From Opitutus sp. GAS368 (GTDB taxonomy: Bacteria > Verrucomicrobiota > Verrucomicrobiia > Opitutales > Opitutaceae): a stretch of DNA of 33,621 nt. A model generated the notes under the pieces. That model searched no databases. It was not told the DNA's origin and saw nothing but the letters and a program-made list of their open reading frames with translations. The stretch covers positions 1-33,621 of the forward strand of contig CAMDOF010000074.1 in NCBI GenBank assembly GCA_945903465.1, read 5' to 3'. Shown here one piece after another: positions 23,472 to 32,916 of this stretch. Every line of letters starts with the position of its first letter. Position 1 is the stretch's first letter. Made by a program: the position numbers and the translations under genes.

Positions 23472-26135
23472 ATGCTTTCACCATCCTCCGCACCTCGCGC
23501 GCCGCTCGCTCCGTTCCGCTTGCCGGACGGGAGTCCACCGGATGCCGATGCGGTCCTCGATCGATTTCTGGCCGTCGCGACCGCCCGCAGCCTCGCGCTC
23601 TATTCTGAGCAGGAAGAGGCCATTCTCGAGCTCTTCGCCGGTCATAACGTCGTCCTCAACACACCCACCGGTTCGGGTAAGTCTCTCGTCGCGGCGGCCT
23701 TCCATTTCAAGGCGCTCTGCGCGGGCGAACGTTCCGTTTACACCTGCCCAATCAAGGCCTTGGTTAACGAGAAATTTCTCTCCCTCTGCCGCGACTTCGG
23801 CCCCGAAAACGTTGGCATGATGACGGGCGATGCCAGCGTTAACCCTCGCGCGCCGGTCCTCTGTTGTACCGCGGAGATTCTCGCGAACATCGCCCTCCAT
23901 CGCGGAGCCGAAAGCGATATCCGCGCCATCATCATGGACGAGTTTCACTACTACGCGGATGCCGAGCGCGGTACCGCGTGGCAGGTGCCGCTCCTCACCA
24001 TGCCGCACGCCCGGTTTCTGCTGATGTCAGCGACGCTGGGTAAGACTGATTTTTTCGAACGCGAAATGACCCGGCTTACCGGCGTGCCCAGCCTCACCGT
24101 GCGCAGCGATCGGCGACCCGTGCCGCTGGAGTTCGAGTATTCCGAGATCCCACTCACCGAGCGCGTCGCCGATCTGCTCGCCCAGAAACACGCGCCGGTC
24201 TACCTCGTTTACTTCACCCAACGCGCCGCTAGCGAAGCCGCCCAGGCTTTGATGAGCCTCAACATCTGCTCCAAAGAGGAAAAGGCCGCCCTCCAGGCCG
24301 AGCTCGAGCACGTCCGCTTTGGCAGTCCTTACGGAAAAGAGATGCGCCGCTGGCTCCGGCACGGCATCGGCTTGCACCACGCCGGCCTCCTCCCCAAGTA
24401 CCGCATTCTTGTCGAGAAACTCGCCCAAAAAGGCCTGCTCAAATTGATCTGCGGTACCGACACGCTCGGCGTGGGTATCAACGTACCCATCCGCACCGTC
24501 GTCTTCACCCAACTCTGGAAATACGATGGCAAAAAAGCCGCCATCCTCAGCGTTCGCGATTTTCGCCAAATCTCCGGTCGGGCCGGTCGCAAGGGCTACG
24601 ACGACAAGGGCTACGTCATCGTCCAGGCCCCCGAGCACATCATCGAAAATAAGCGCGCTGAAGAAAAAGCCGCTCACGATCCCAAGAAAAAAAAGAAACT
24701 CGTGAAGCAAAGCGCGCCCGAGGGTTCAGTCAGCTGGGACCCGAAAACATTCGAACGTCTGCGCACCGCCCCCGCCGAGGAGCTCACTTCCCGCTTCGAC
24801 GTCTCCCATGGCATGCTGCTCCTCGTGCTCGGTCGCGCCGGCGACGGTTGCCGCGCCCTCCAAAACCTCATTCGCGATTCCCACGAGACCGAACACCGCA
24901 AACGCGCCTTGCGCAAACGCGCTTGGCAACTTTTCCGCGCCCTCGTCGATCGCCAGATTATCGAGATCCGCCCTCCCCAAACTTCCCCGGCTCCCACGGT
25001 CACCTCCGATCTCCCATCAGCGGATGCACCGCCCCTGCACCCCGCGTCTCGACCCCATAAGCTGCGCGTCAACCTTGAGCTCCAGGAGGATTTCTCCCTG
25101 CATCAGGCGCTGTCCCTTTACCTCATCGACACCTTGCCTCTGCTCAACCGGGAATCATCTGACTACCCCTTCGATGTCCTCACCCTTTGCGAGTCCATCG
25201 TCGAAGATCCCGAGACCATTCTCCGCCGCCAAGTGGACAAACTTAAGGGAGAAAAAATCGAGGAGATGCGCGCCGCCGGCGCCAGCTACGACGAACGCAT
25301 GGAAAAACTCGACCAAATCGAACACCCCAAACCATTGCGGGAGTTTCTTTACGATACCTTTAACGCATTCGCCGCCGCTCACCCGTGGGTCGATCAGGAA
25401 AACGTCCGACCCAAGTCCATCGCCCGGGAAATGTTCGAACGTTACCAGTCGTTCGCTGACTACATCCGCGACTACGGCCTCCAGCGCTCCGAGGGCTTGC
25501 TCCTCCGCCATCTCTCCCAAGTGTGGAAGGTGCTCGCCCAAACCGTCCCCGCCTCGGCTAAATCCGAGGAAGTCGTCGAGATGGAAGATTATTTCCGCGA
25601 GCTCATCCGCGGTATCGATGCGAGCCTCCTCGAGGAGTGGGAACGCCTCCGCAACCCAGAATTTACCAGCGCCGCCGAGAGCGCGCCTGACGCTAAACCA
25701 GCTCGCCCGGCCACGTTTGACCTCACCCGCGACGCCCCTTCGTTTCGCCGCCTGATCCGCACCAGTATTTTTAGCTTCCTGCAGGATGTGGCGGCCCACG
25801 ACTGGGAGAGCGCCACCTCGCGACTGGCCACCGGCGAAGCCGGCGGCGCCGCCGAGGGCCTGCCGCTGTCCCCCGAGGCCAAACGCCTCGAGGCCGCCTT
25901 TAACCCTTACTTCGATCTCCGCGGGCGCTTCCGACTCGATCCCGAAGGTCGCTCCGCCAAGCATACCCACTGGCAGGAAGAGAGCGCGCCCACCGCATGG
26001 CACGTCGCGCAAGTGCTCATCGATCCCACCGATCAAAACGACTGGGAGGCAAACTTCACCATCTCCCTCACAGAATCACGCACCGCTCATCGCGCCATCA
26101 TCCACTTCGACGGGGTTAACGCCATCGGTGCGTAA
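23472..26135 (+). CDS. Ski2-like DEAD/DEAH-box helicase with DUF3516 C-terminus
   Basis: 887 aa. Helicase motif I TPTGSGKS is at 64-71, motif II DEFH at 156-159, motif III SAT at 186-188 and motif VI QISGRAGRKG at about 366-375; motif Ic-type and IV-type segments (PIKALVNEKF, LVYFTQRAASEAA) are also clear. The C-terminal half (about 470-887) fits DUF3516, a domain found behind such helicases in Actinobacteria and others. A lysine-rich stretch (DPKKKKKL) lies at about 400. The protein probably unwinds RNA or DNA in the cytoplasm using ATP; the exact role of this bacterial family is not established. The start at 23472 is the first ATG of a frame closed just upstream and has no Shine-Dalgarno sequence. 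The product is probably complete. Confidence 0.88.
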   Translation: MLSPSSAPRAPLAPFRLPDGSPPDADAVLDRFLAVATARSLALYSEQEEAILELFAGHNVVLNTPTGSGKSLVAAAFHFKALCAGERSVYTCPIKALVNEKFLSLCRDFGPENVGMMTGDASVNPRAPVLCCTAEILANIALHRGAESDIRAIIMDEFHYYADAERGTAWQVPLLTMPHARFLLMSATLGKTDFFEREMTRLTGVPSLTVRSDRRPVPLEFEYSEIPLTERVADLLAQKHAPVYLVYFTQRAASEAAQALMSLNICSKEEKAALQAELEHVRFGSPYGKEMRRWLRHGIGLHHAGLLPKYRILVEKLAQKGLLKLICGTDTLGVGINVPIRTVVFTQLWKYDGKKAAILSVRDFRQISGRAGRKGYDDKGYVIVQAPEHIIENKRAEEKAAHDPKKKKKLVKQSAPEGSVSWDPKTFERLRTAPAEELTSRFDVSHGMLLLVLGRAGDGCRALQNLIRDSHETEHRKRALRKRAWQLFRALVDRQIIEIRPPQTSPAPTVTSDLPSADAPPLHPASRPHKLRVNLELQEDFSLHQALSLYLIDTLPLLNRESSDYPFDVLTLCESIVEDPETILRRQVDKLKGEKIEEMRAAGASYDERMEKLDQIEHPKPLREFLYDTFNAFAAAHPWVDQENVRPKSIAREMFERYQSFADYIRDYGLQRSEGLLLRHLSQVWKVLAQTVPASAKSEEVVEMEDYFRELIRGIDASLLEEWERLRNPEFTSAAESAPDAKPARPATFDLTRDAPSFRRLIRTSIFSFLQDVAAHDWESATSRLATGEAGGAAEGLPLSPEAKRLEAAFNPYFDLRGRFRLDPEGRSAKHTHWQEESAPTAWHVAQVLIDPTDQNDWEANFTISLTESRTAHRAIIHFDGVNAIGA

Positions 26136-26166
26136 AATAAAAACCGCCGCAACTCTCCAGCGCGAG

Positions 26167-26220
26167 CCCGCCGCCGCCGCCGCCCACCGCCGCCCGCCGC
26201 CCGCCGCCGCCCGCCGCCGC
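26167..26220. repeat. GCC-rich low-complexity tract
   Basis: A run of CCG/GCC triplets with few interruptions lies shortly after the helicase stop codon and runs directly into the 68-bp tandem repeat. It is not part of any credible gene, since the helicase ends at 26135 and the ThuA-like gene begins at its stop at 26382. Confidence 0.75.
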
Positions 26221-26222
26221 TC

Positions 26223-26341
26223 AACGCCACCGCAGCGGTCAAGCACTACCCGTTCGCAAGCCGTCGCCGCGCCGCCGCCCACCAGCACTGAACGCCACCG
26301 CAGCGGTCAAGCGCTACCCGTTCGCAGGCCGTCACCACGCC
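26223..26341. repeat. Two-copy tandem repeat, 68-bp period
   Basis: The block beginning AACGCCACCGCAGCGGTCAA at 26223-26273 recurs at 26291-26341 with 4 mismatches in 51 positions. The period is 68 bp. Each copy contains short dyads around CCGCAGCGG. It lies between the convergent helicase and ThuA-like genes, where no terminator of the standard type was found, and may take part in 3'-end formation. Confidence 0.8.
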
Positions 26342-26381
26342 ACCGGCGGAACACCTCGCACTCCGGATCCACTGTCTTGCA

Positions 26382-27200
26382 TCATTCGGCCTTTCGCGGC
26401 GCCGCCCCGGCCCACTTGATCGCCTCAAGAATATGCTGCCGCGCAAAGGGCGTGCTCAGCGAGCGCAGGTCGTGCCCGAATTCCGTATAGAAAAAACGCC
26501 CACCCCCAGCGGTGACATGCGTCCATGCAATCGGATGATCCTTTCCCATCGCCCGCCCGTTCCTCGTCTTGAAATAATCGCGCACCGGGGTGTACGTCGT
26601 CTCATCCACTCTCATCAACACTTGAAAACCGGGCAGGCCCGTGACCACGCGATCGTGATTGGTCCAATCGGCCTCAATCCAAAATTCCGCCGGTTGTCCG
26701 CGCACCGCCGGATGATCTTTGCCCGCGGGGTCAATCATCACCCGCGCGCGGCTGAAGTCGGAGTCACTATTGAAATCGCAGCCAGCGAGCTCGATGAACC
26801 AAGGCCATTTCGTCTGGTGCACAAGGGCCGCATGCAGCCCGACCATGCCCTTGGTCCCTTGAGCAAACCAGGTCTCCACCGATTTCCGCTGAGCCTCGGG
26901 CAGGACTTTATCGAGCTCGTTGGCGTTGTTGAGCACGAGAACGTCATACCGCCCCAAAGCTTCCGGCTGCAGGTCCTTCCAGTGCTCTGTAATGTCAATC
27001 TGAATACCGTTTTCGTGACCGAGTAGAACCAGCCAGCGATTAATGGCGGGGATATCGGCGTGCCGGTAAAAGCCCGTGTTGGCATAAACGAGCACGCGCG
27101 GGCCGACCCCGGCCATGGCCGGGATCGCGCCATCGTGCGCGACGACGCCGCAGGTAAAGACCGAGCAAAAGAGACCGCACATTAAATGACGAAAGGACAT
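26382..27200 (-). CDS. ThuA-like domain protein, exported
   Basis: 272 aa. A signal peptide occupies about residues 1-30. The ThuA-like (glutamine-amidotransferase-like fold) domain follows: VLVYANTGFYRHADIPAIN, YDVLVLNNANELDKVLPE, GMVGLHAAL, and WTHVTAGGGRFFYTEFGHD near the C-terminus. The family is named for trehalose utilisation protein ThuA, and in Verrucomicrobia and Planctomycetes exported copies often sit near sugar-degrading genes; the reaction is not firmly known. It is transcribed alone, divergent from ffh, with a 242-bp gap between the two starts. The start at 27200 has no Shine-Dalgarno sequence. Confidence 0.88.
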   Translation of the reverse strand: MSFRHLMCGLFCSVFTCGVVAHDGAIPAMAGVGPRVLVYANTGFYRHADIPAINRWLVLLGHENGIQIDITEHWKDLQPEALGRYDVLVLNNANELDKVLPEAQRKSVETWFAQGTKGMVGLHAALVHQTKWPWFIELAGCDFNSDSDFSRARVMIDPAGKDHPAVRGQPAEFWIEADWTNHDRVVTGLPGFQVLMRVDETTYTPVRDYFKTRNGRAMGKDHPIAWTHVTAGGGRFFYTEFGHDLRSLSTPFARQHILEAIKWAGAAPRKAE

Positions 27201-27442
27201 GGGGTCGAAGGTTCACCTGCGGCCGGGCAGAAATCAACTTTGGTTTAGCACCGCGCCCGCCCCGGAAATCTCGAACGTCCCGCGATCGCTTACGACCGCG
27301 GCGGCACCGTGCCGGGCGTCTTCGTTTCGGTCGAACACCCGCCCCCAACGTCTCCGCCCGCACGTCACCCACCCAGACAATTTGCAGATCATGCGGCGAG
27401 TTGTTGCTTCGTGCCAGGAAAACACCAACCGTCTTTGCTCTC

Positions 27443-28789
27443 ATGTTTGAGTCGCTCACCGAAAAATTATCCTCTGCACTCCGCCATCTGCGGGGTACAG
27501 GTAAGCTATCTGCCGAAAATATGTCGGAGGCACTCACCGAAGTGCGCACCGCTCTTCTCAGCGCCGACGTGCACTTCAAAGTCGCGCGGGATTTCGTTGA
27601 CCAAGTGCAGCTCAAGTGCGTCGGCCAGGATGTGCTCAAGGGGATCGCGCCTGGCCAGCAGGTCGTTAAAATTATCAACGACGAGCTCGTCCGTTTGCTG
27701 GGGTCAGGATCCACGGACCTCGCCACCGCCCGCCCACTTAAAATTATGATGGTCGGCCTCCACGGCTCGGGCAAGACCACCTCCACGGCCAAGCTCGGCA
27801 AACTTCTCAAGAAACGCGGCCTCCGACCATTCGTCGTCGGAGTCGACGTCTATCGCCCGGCGGCCATTGATCAACTCGAGATTCTCGCCAAGCAGGAAGA
27901 CCTCGGTTTCTACGCGGATCGCACTTCAAAAAATGTGCCCACGATCGGCGCGACCGCTCTCCAAGCCGCCCAAGCCCACGGTGCCGATTGCATCATCTTC
28001 GACACCGCTGGGCGCCTGCAGATCGACGCGGACCTCATCGAGGAAGTGAAACAGCTCCGCGCCCGGATTCAGCCCGACGAAGTCCTCCTCGTCGCAGACG
28101 GCGCACTCGGCCAAGAAGCGGTCAACGTGGCCAAGGCGTTTCACGAGGCCCTCCAATTGACGGGTCTGATTTTGACCAAGATGGACGGCGACACGCGCGG
28201 CGGCGCGGCGCTTTCAATCAAGAGCGTCACAGGCGTGCCGATTAAATTCATCGGCGTAGGCGAGAAGACCGCCGACTTCGAACCCTTTCACCCCGACCGC
28301 CTCGCCTCCCGCATCCTCGGAATGGGTGACGTGGTCTCCCTGGTCGAGCGTGCCCAGGAAACGATCGACCAGAAAGAAGCCGAGAAAATGGCCGAGAAGA
28401 TGATGAAGGCGGAGTTCGACCTGGAGGATTTTCTCGCGCAGATGCAGCAGGTGAAAAAACTAGGTTCGATGCAGAGCATCCTCGGGATGATGCCGGGGAT
28501 GAGCGGGGTACAACTACCTGAAGGCGCGGACAAGCAAATGGCCCGGACGGAAGCGATCATCAAATCGATGACCAAGCAGGAACGGAAAAAACCGGATATC
28601 CTCAATGGCAACCGCCGCAAGCGGATCGCAGATGGGTCCGGCGTGAAAATCGTCGAGGTCAATCAACTTCTAAAGCAGTTTCAACAGATGCAGCAAATGA
28701 TGAAGATGCTGAAGGGCGGTGGCGGCAAAAAGATGATGCGACAGATGGAAATGATGCAGGCGAAGGGCGGTGGGTTTCCACGAAGGTGA
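27443..28789 (+). CDS. ffh: Signal recognition particle protein Ffh
   Basis: 448 aa. The start at 27443 (MFESLTEKLSSALRHLRGTG) is the conserved Ffh N-terminus; a longer frame adds 14 residues that are not conserved. The N domain is at 1-95, the GTPase domain has G1 GLHGSGKTT (105-113), DTAGR (about 187-191) and TKMDGD (about 245-250), and the methionine-rich M domain (about 300-448) ends in a Gly/Lys/Met tail with GMMPGM. G1 has His where most homologues have Gln (GLQGSGKTT). The protein binds 4.5S RNA and delivers nascent membrane proteins to FtsY. It is an essential housekeeping gene, and this suggests the window is chromosomal. No 4.5S RNA gene was seen nearby. Confidence 0.96.
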   Translation: MFESLTEKLSSALRHLRGTGKLSAENMSEALTEVRTALLSADVHFKVARDFVDQVQLKCVGQDVLKGIAPGQQVVKIINDELVRLLGSGSTDLATARPLKIMMVGLHGSGKTTSTAKLGKLLKKRGLRPFVVGVDVYRPAAIDQLEILAKQEDLGFYADRTSKNVPTIGATALQAAQAHGADCIIFDTAGRLQIDADLIEEVKQLRARIQPDEVLLVADGALGQEAVNVAKAFHEALQLTGLILTKMDGDTRGGAALSIKSVTGVPIKFIGVGEKTADFEPFHPDRLASRILGMGDVVSLVERAQETIDQKEAEKMAEKMMKAEFDLEDFLAQMQQVKKLGSMQSILGMMPGMSGVQLPEGADKQMARTEAIIKSMTKQERKKPDILNGNRRKRIADGSGVKIVEVNQLLKQFQQMQQMMKMLKGGGGKKMMRQMEMMQAKGGGFPRR

Positions 28790-28943
28790 ACGAGGCCTCG
28801 CGTTTATTTTTGTACCAGCGGCGTCGTCAACGAAGCACCTAAGACCAAGCATTGCTCTCCGCCATGCATCCTTTACAAGAGTTTCCGCGTCCTCCTGCCG
28901 TCATTGCGTAACGCGCCTCCCCGCCTTCGTCCTGCACCTCTCG

Positions 28944-31388
28944 ATGCCCCTGTCACGCTTTTTCAACACACTCCCGCTCTTCGCCGCCACCCTCCTGCCG
29001 GCCGCGACCATCGACTATCTCCACGACGTTAAACCGCTACTCACCCAGCACTGCGTCCGGTGCCACGGGCTCGACAAAGTGGAAGGCGGTCTCCGACTCG
29101 ACACGGCGGCTTTTGCCCGTGAAGGCGGTGACAGCGGCTCCTTGTTCAAGGTCCGCGCGCAAGGCCAGAGCCTTTTGCATCAGGTTCTCACCGGCACCCA
29201 CGAAGACATCGCGCCGATGCCCTACAAAAAAACGGCCCTACCCGCATCATCGATCGCCATCCTCGATGCCTGGGTGCAGCAGGGCGGACCGGCCCCCAGT
29301 AACGAGGAGCCGGGTAAATTTATTCATTGGGCGTTTCGCCCGCCCGTCCGCGTCACCCCGCCGGTCGCGCCCAACGCGAGTTGGCCCCGCAACCCCATCG
29401 ATCACTTTATCCTCGCGCGCCTTTCCCCTGAAAAAATCACCCCCTCACCGGCCGCCGACCCGATAACCTTACTTCGACGGGCCAGCCTCGACCTCACCGG
29501 CTTGCCACCCACGCCGGTCGAAATCGCGACCTTTACCGCTGAAAATCCGGAGGCCGCCTACACCCGCGCCGTCGAGCGACTCCTCGCCAGCCCAGCTTTT
29601 GGCGAACGCTGGGCCCGCCCGTGGCTCGATGTCGCCCGCTACGCCGACTCCAACGGCTACAGCATCGATGCACCCCGCCAAATCTGGAAATATCGCGACT
29701 GGGTCGTCGCCGCCCTCAACCGCGACTTGCCCTTCGATCAATTTGTCGTCGAGCAACTCGCGGGCGATCTCCTGCCAAACGCGACTCTCGAGCAAAAAGT
29801 GGCGACCGGCTTTAACCGTAATACCCAGATCAACCAAGAGGGCGGTATCGATCCAGAGCAGTTTCGCGTCGAGTCCGTCATGGATCGGGTCAATACCGTC
29901 GGCTCCGCTTTCCTCGGGCTGACGATTGGGTGCGCGCAGTGCCACGATCACAAATTCGATCCCATCAAACAGACGGAGTACTACCAACTCTTCGCTTTTT
30001 TTAACAACACCGTGGAAGACGGCCACGGTAAATCCACCCCGGGCGGTACCCTCGAATTTGCCTCCGAGATAGAGTCGGCGGACGGCAATCAACCCGAACT
30101 CGCTGAGGCCCGCCTCGATCTCGAGCGTTACCTCAACCTGCACGGCGGCGCCGTCACCGCCTGGATCGCCACCTTGACGCCAAAGGCTCAGGTAGATTTT
30201 GGCGCCACCGCCCGCGAAGCCCTCGCGGTCAAGTGGGAGGAACAAACCCTCGCTCAAAAACGCGCCCTCTACCCTCTGTTTAAAACAAGTGACGCCGAAT
30301 TCCGCACGCGTCTAAATCGCGTCAGTCGCCTCGAGCGCAACGAGCGCAAACCTGTTTCCACGTTGGTGATGGCGGAGCTGCCAGAACCGCGCGCGAGCTT
30401 CCTCTTTATTAATGGCGACTTCACCCGCCGGGGCTCGGCGGTGACTCCGGGTACGCTGGCGGTCCTCCCGCCCTTACACGCCAGCAATCCCGCCCAAGCC
30501 AACCGGCTAGATCTTGCCCGCTGGCTCGTTGATCCCGCCCATCCGCTCACGGCCCGCGTCATCGTTAACCGTATCTGGCAGCAATATTTTGGACGCGGTC
30601 TCGTCGAAACGGAAAACGATTTTGGCACCCAGGGTTCCGGGCCTTCTCATCCTGAACTGCTCGACTGGCTCGCGACCGAACTCATCGCCCAACACTGGAG
30701 CCAAAAAGCGATTCACCGGCTCATCGCAAATTCCGCCACCTATCGTCAATCCTCCCGCGCCCGCCCCGACCTCGACCTCAGCGATCCTCTCAATAAACTC
30801 CTCGCCCGCCAATCGCGGCTGCGTCTGGAGGCGGAACTCGTCCGCGACGCCGCCTTGAACGCGAGCGGCTTGCTGGTGGCTAAACTCGGCGGGCCTCCCG
30901 TGTATCCACCGCAGCCCGACGGCGTCATGAATCTCGGCCAATCGCGCCGCGCGTGGACGGTGAGCCGAGGGGAGGATCGTTATCGCCGCGGGCTTTACAC
31001 GCATTTCTGGCGGGCGACGCCCCACCCTGCGCTCGCCGTCTTCGACGCCGCCGATGCCTTCAGCGCTTGCACCCGCCGCCTCCGCTCAAATACCCCGCTG
31101 CAAGCCCTCACTCTGCTGAACGATCAACAGTTCTTCGAGTTAGCCACCGCCCTCGCCCAGCGTGTCGAGCGCGAGGGCGGCACCCATTTGGACGAAAAAA
31201 TCACCTTCGCCTTTCAGCTTTGCGTGGCCCGGGTCCCCAGTCCCAACGAGCGGCACCGTTTGACGGAGCTTTTTCACGCGCAAGTGACCACCAGTACGCA
31301 CGCCACCCCCACGGCTCAGCACACCGAGGCTTGGCGGACAATCGCCCGCGTCCTCCTCAATCTCGACGAAACGATCACCCGCGAGTAA
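28944..31388 (+). CDS. PSD1 family protein with PSCyt1 heme domain, DUF1549 and DUF1553 (second copy)
   Basis: 814 aa from the ATG at 28944, chosen because it begins a signal peptide (MPLSRFFNTLPLFAATLLPA); the longer frame overlaps the end of ffh. The cytochrome domain has a CVRCH heme site at 37-41. DUF1549 carries CAQCHDHKFDPI (C330-H334), and DUF1553 follows with HPLTARVIVNRIWQQYFGRG and QALTLLNDQQF. Compared with the copy at 1755-4880 it lacks the 300-residue central insert, so the two are not a recent duplication. It is predicted to be periplasmic and to work with the DUF1501 protein encoded 85 bp downstream. The substrate is unknown. Confidence 0.9.
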   Translation: MPLSRFFNTLPLFAATLLPAATIDYLHDVKPLLTQHCVRCHGLDKVEGGLRLDTAAFAREGGDSGSLFKVRAQGQSLLHQVLTGTHEDIAPMPYKKTALPASSIAILDAWVQQGGPAPSNEEPGKFIHWAFRPPVRVTPPVAPNASWPRNPIDHFILARLSPEKITPSPAADPITLLRRASLDLTGLPPTPVEIATFTAENPEAAYTRAVERLLASPAFGERWARPWLDVARYADSNGYSIDAPRQIWKYRDWVVAALNRDLPFDQFVVEQLAGDLLPNATLEQKVATGFNRNTQINQEGGIDPEQFRVESVMDRVNTVGSAFLGLTIGCAQCHDHKFDPIKQTEYYQLFAFFNNTVEDGHGKSTPGGTLEFASEIESADGNQPELAEARLDLERYLNLHGGAVTAWIATLTPKAQVDFGATAREALAVKWEEQTLAQKRALYPLFKTSDAEFRTRLNRVSRLERNERKPVSTLVMAELPEPRASFLFINGDFTRRGSAVTPGTLAVLPPLHASNPAQANRLDLARWLVDPAHPLTARVIVNRIWQQYFGRGLVETENDFGTQGSGPSHPELLDWLATELIAQHWSQKAIHRLIANSATYRQSSRARPDLDLSDPLNKLLARQSRLRLEAELVRDAALNASGLLVAKLGGPPVYPPQPDGVMNLGQSRRAWTVSRGEDRYRRGLYTHFWRATPHPALAVFDAADAFSACTRRLRSNTPLQALTLLNDQQFFELATALAQRVEREGGTHLDEKITFAFQLCVARVPSPNERHRLTELFHAQVTTSTHATPTAQHTEAWRTIARVLLNLDETITRE

Positions 31389-31473
31389 AGCCACGCGCGG
31401 ATTCTCCGGCACTACGTTCGACCACCCCAAGCTCTTCGCCTCCCGCCAAGCCACTTCGAAACACTGATTTCCG

Positions 31474-32916
31474 ATGCCGCCCTCTTCTTCTCCCGACCAC
31501 CTTTGCGAGCTCACTCGGCGCCATTTTTTTAGCCGCTGTGGGATGGGTCTCGGCAGCATCGCCCTCGCCTCGCTGCTCGGCCCACGCAAGTTGACCGCGG
31601 CCGAAGCCTCGCTCGCACCCGGCAAAATACTCCATCACGCGCCCCGCGCCAAAAACGTCATCTACCTTTTCATGGCTGGAGGCCCGAGCCAGTTGGAACT
31701 TTTCGATTACAAGCCAAAGCTCATCGAGCTCAACGGACAACCCGTACCCGCTTCCCTGATCGAGGGCAAACGCTTCGCTTTCATGGGAACCAGCCACGGC
31801 ACCAAGCTCCTCGGCACCCGCCGCACTTTCGCCCAGCACGGGCAAAGCGGAGCCTGGGTTTCCAATCTCTTCCCTCATACCGCCAAAATCGTCGACGATA
31901 TTTCATTGGTAAAATCGTGCCAGGCGACCCTGTTCAACCATGCGCCGGCCAAACTGTTTATGAACACTGGCTCCGGCCAATTCGGCCGGCCGAGCATCGG
32001 GTCGTGGGTGAACTACGGTCTCGGCAGCGAGTCGCAGGACCTCCCCGGATTTGTCGTGTTGCAGTCCGGTCCTCGCGGGCCCCGCGGGGGAGCCGTTAAT
32101 TGGGGCACCGGATTTCTTCCCACCAATTTCCAAGGCGTCCCTTTTCGCGGCACGGGCGAGCCCATCCTCAACCTGACAAATCCAGAGGGCATCAACGCGG
32201 CGCGCCAACGCCAGACCATCGACGCCATTCGCGATCTGAACCTTCAGCGTGCCGTCGAAACCGGTGACGCCGAAATCAACACCCGCATCGCCGCCTACGA
32301 GATGGCGGCCCGCATGCAGTCCAGCGCCCCGGAACTGATCGATCTTCAAGCTGAGAGCGCCGCGACTCTCGCCCTTTACGGCATCGAAAAAGATAAACCA
32401 TCCTTCGGTCGCAACTGCCTCCTCGCCCGTCGACTCGTCGAACGCGGCGTCCGCTTCGTCCAGCTGTATCACACCAACTGGGACAGTCACGGTGGCCCCG
32501 GCGAAAACCTCGAAGGCGACTTCGAGAAAGTCTGCCGCGAGGTCGATCAAGGCCAAGCCGCCCTCGTCCAAGACTTGAAGCAACGAGGCCTGCTCAAGGA
32601 TACCCTCGTCATTTGGGGCGGCGAGTTCGGACGCACCCCCATGGGAGAAAACCGCAATACCACCGGTCGCAACCATCATATCGACGCCTTCACCATGTGG
32701 TTCGCCGGTGGCGGCGTGAAACCTGGCCAAGTCCTCGGCGAGACCGACGAACTCGGCTTCAACGCGATCACCGACAAGGCCCACGTGCACGATATTCACG
32801 CCACTCTGCTCCACTTGCTCGGCGTTGATCACACCAAACTCACCTTTCGTTTCCAGGGACGGGACTTCCGTCTCACCGATGTCCATGGCTCCGTGTTCAC
32901 CAAGCTCTTCACTTGA
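31474..32916 (+). CDS. DUF1501 domain-containing protein (second copy)
   Basis: 480 aa. The N-terminus has a twin-arginine-like motif (TRRHFF, 14-19) and a hydrophobic segment (GLGSIALASLLG), which points to Tat export. DUF1501 signatures are present: YLFMAGGPSQLELFDYKP (about 64-81), WGGEFGRTPMG (381-391) and GRNHH soon after. It differs from the first copy in many positions but has the same domain plan and the same order, PSD1 gene first. Membership in the alkaline phosphatase-like fold suggests a hydrolase role, unproven. It is probably co-transcribed with the PSD1 gene before it. Confidence 0.9.
   Translation: MPPSSSPDHLCELTRRHFFSRCGMGLGSIALASLLGPRKLTAAEASLAPGKILHHAPRAKNVIYLFMAGGPSQLELFDYKPKLIELNGQPVPASLIEGKRFAFMGTSHGTKLLGTRRTFAQHGQSGAWVSNLFPHTAKIVDDISLVKSCQATLFNHAPAKLFMNTGSGQFGRPSIGSWVNYGLGSESQDLPGFVVLQSGPRGPRGGAVNWGTGFLPTNFQGVPFRGTGEPILNLTNPEGINAARQRQTIDAIRDLNLQRAVETGDAEINTRIAAYEMAARMQSSAPELIDLQAESAATLALYGIEKDKPSFGRNCLLARRLVERGVRFVQLYHTNWDSHGGPGENLEGDFEKVCREVDQGQAALVQDLKQRGLLKDTLVIWGGEFGRTPMGENRNTTGRNHHIDAFTMWFAGGGVKPGQVLGETDELGFNAITDKAHVHDIHATLLHLLGVDHTKLTFRFQGRDFRLTDVHGSVFTKLFT

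Noticed and set aside
25155..26036. 293-codon minus-strand frame opposite the helicase C-terminus
   Set aside because: The plus-strand helicase is supported by conserved motifs and continues through the region; the antisense product shows no recognisable domain.
31903..32886. 327-codon minus-strand frame opposite the second DUF1501 gene
   Set aside because: DUF1501 signatures on the plus strand extend over the whole region; the antisense frame is a by-product of codon bias.
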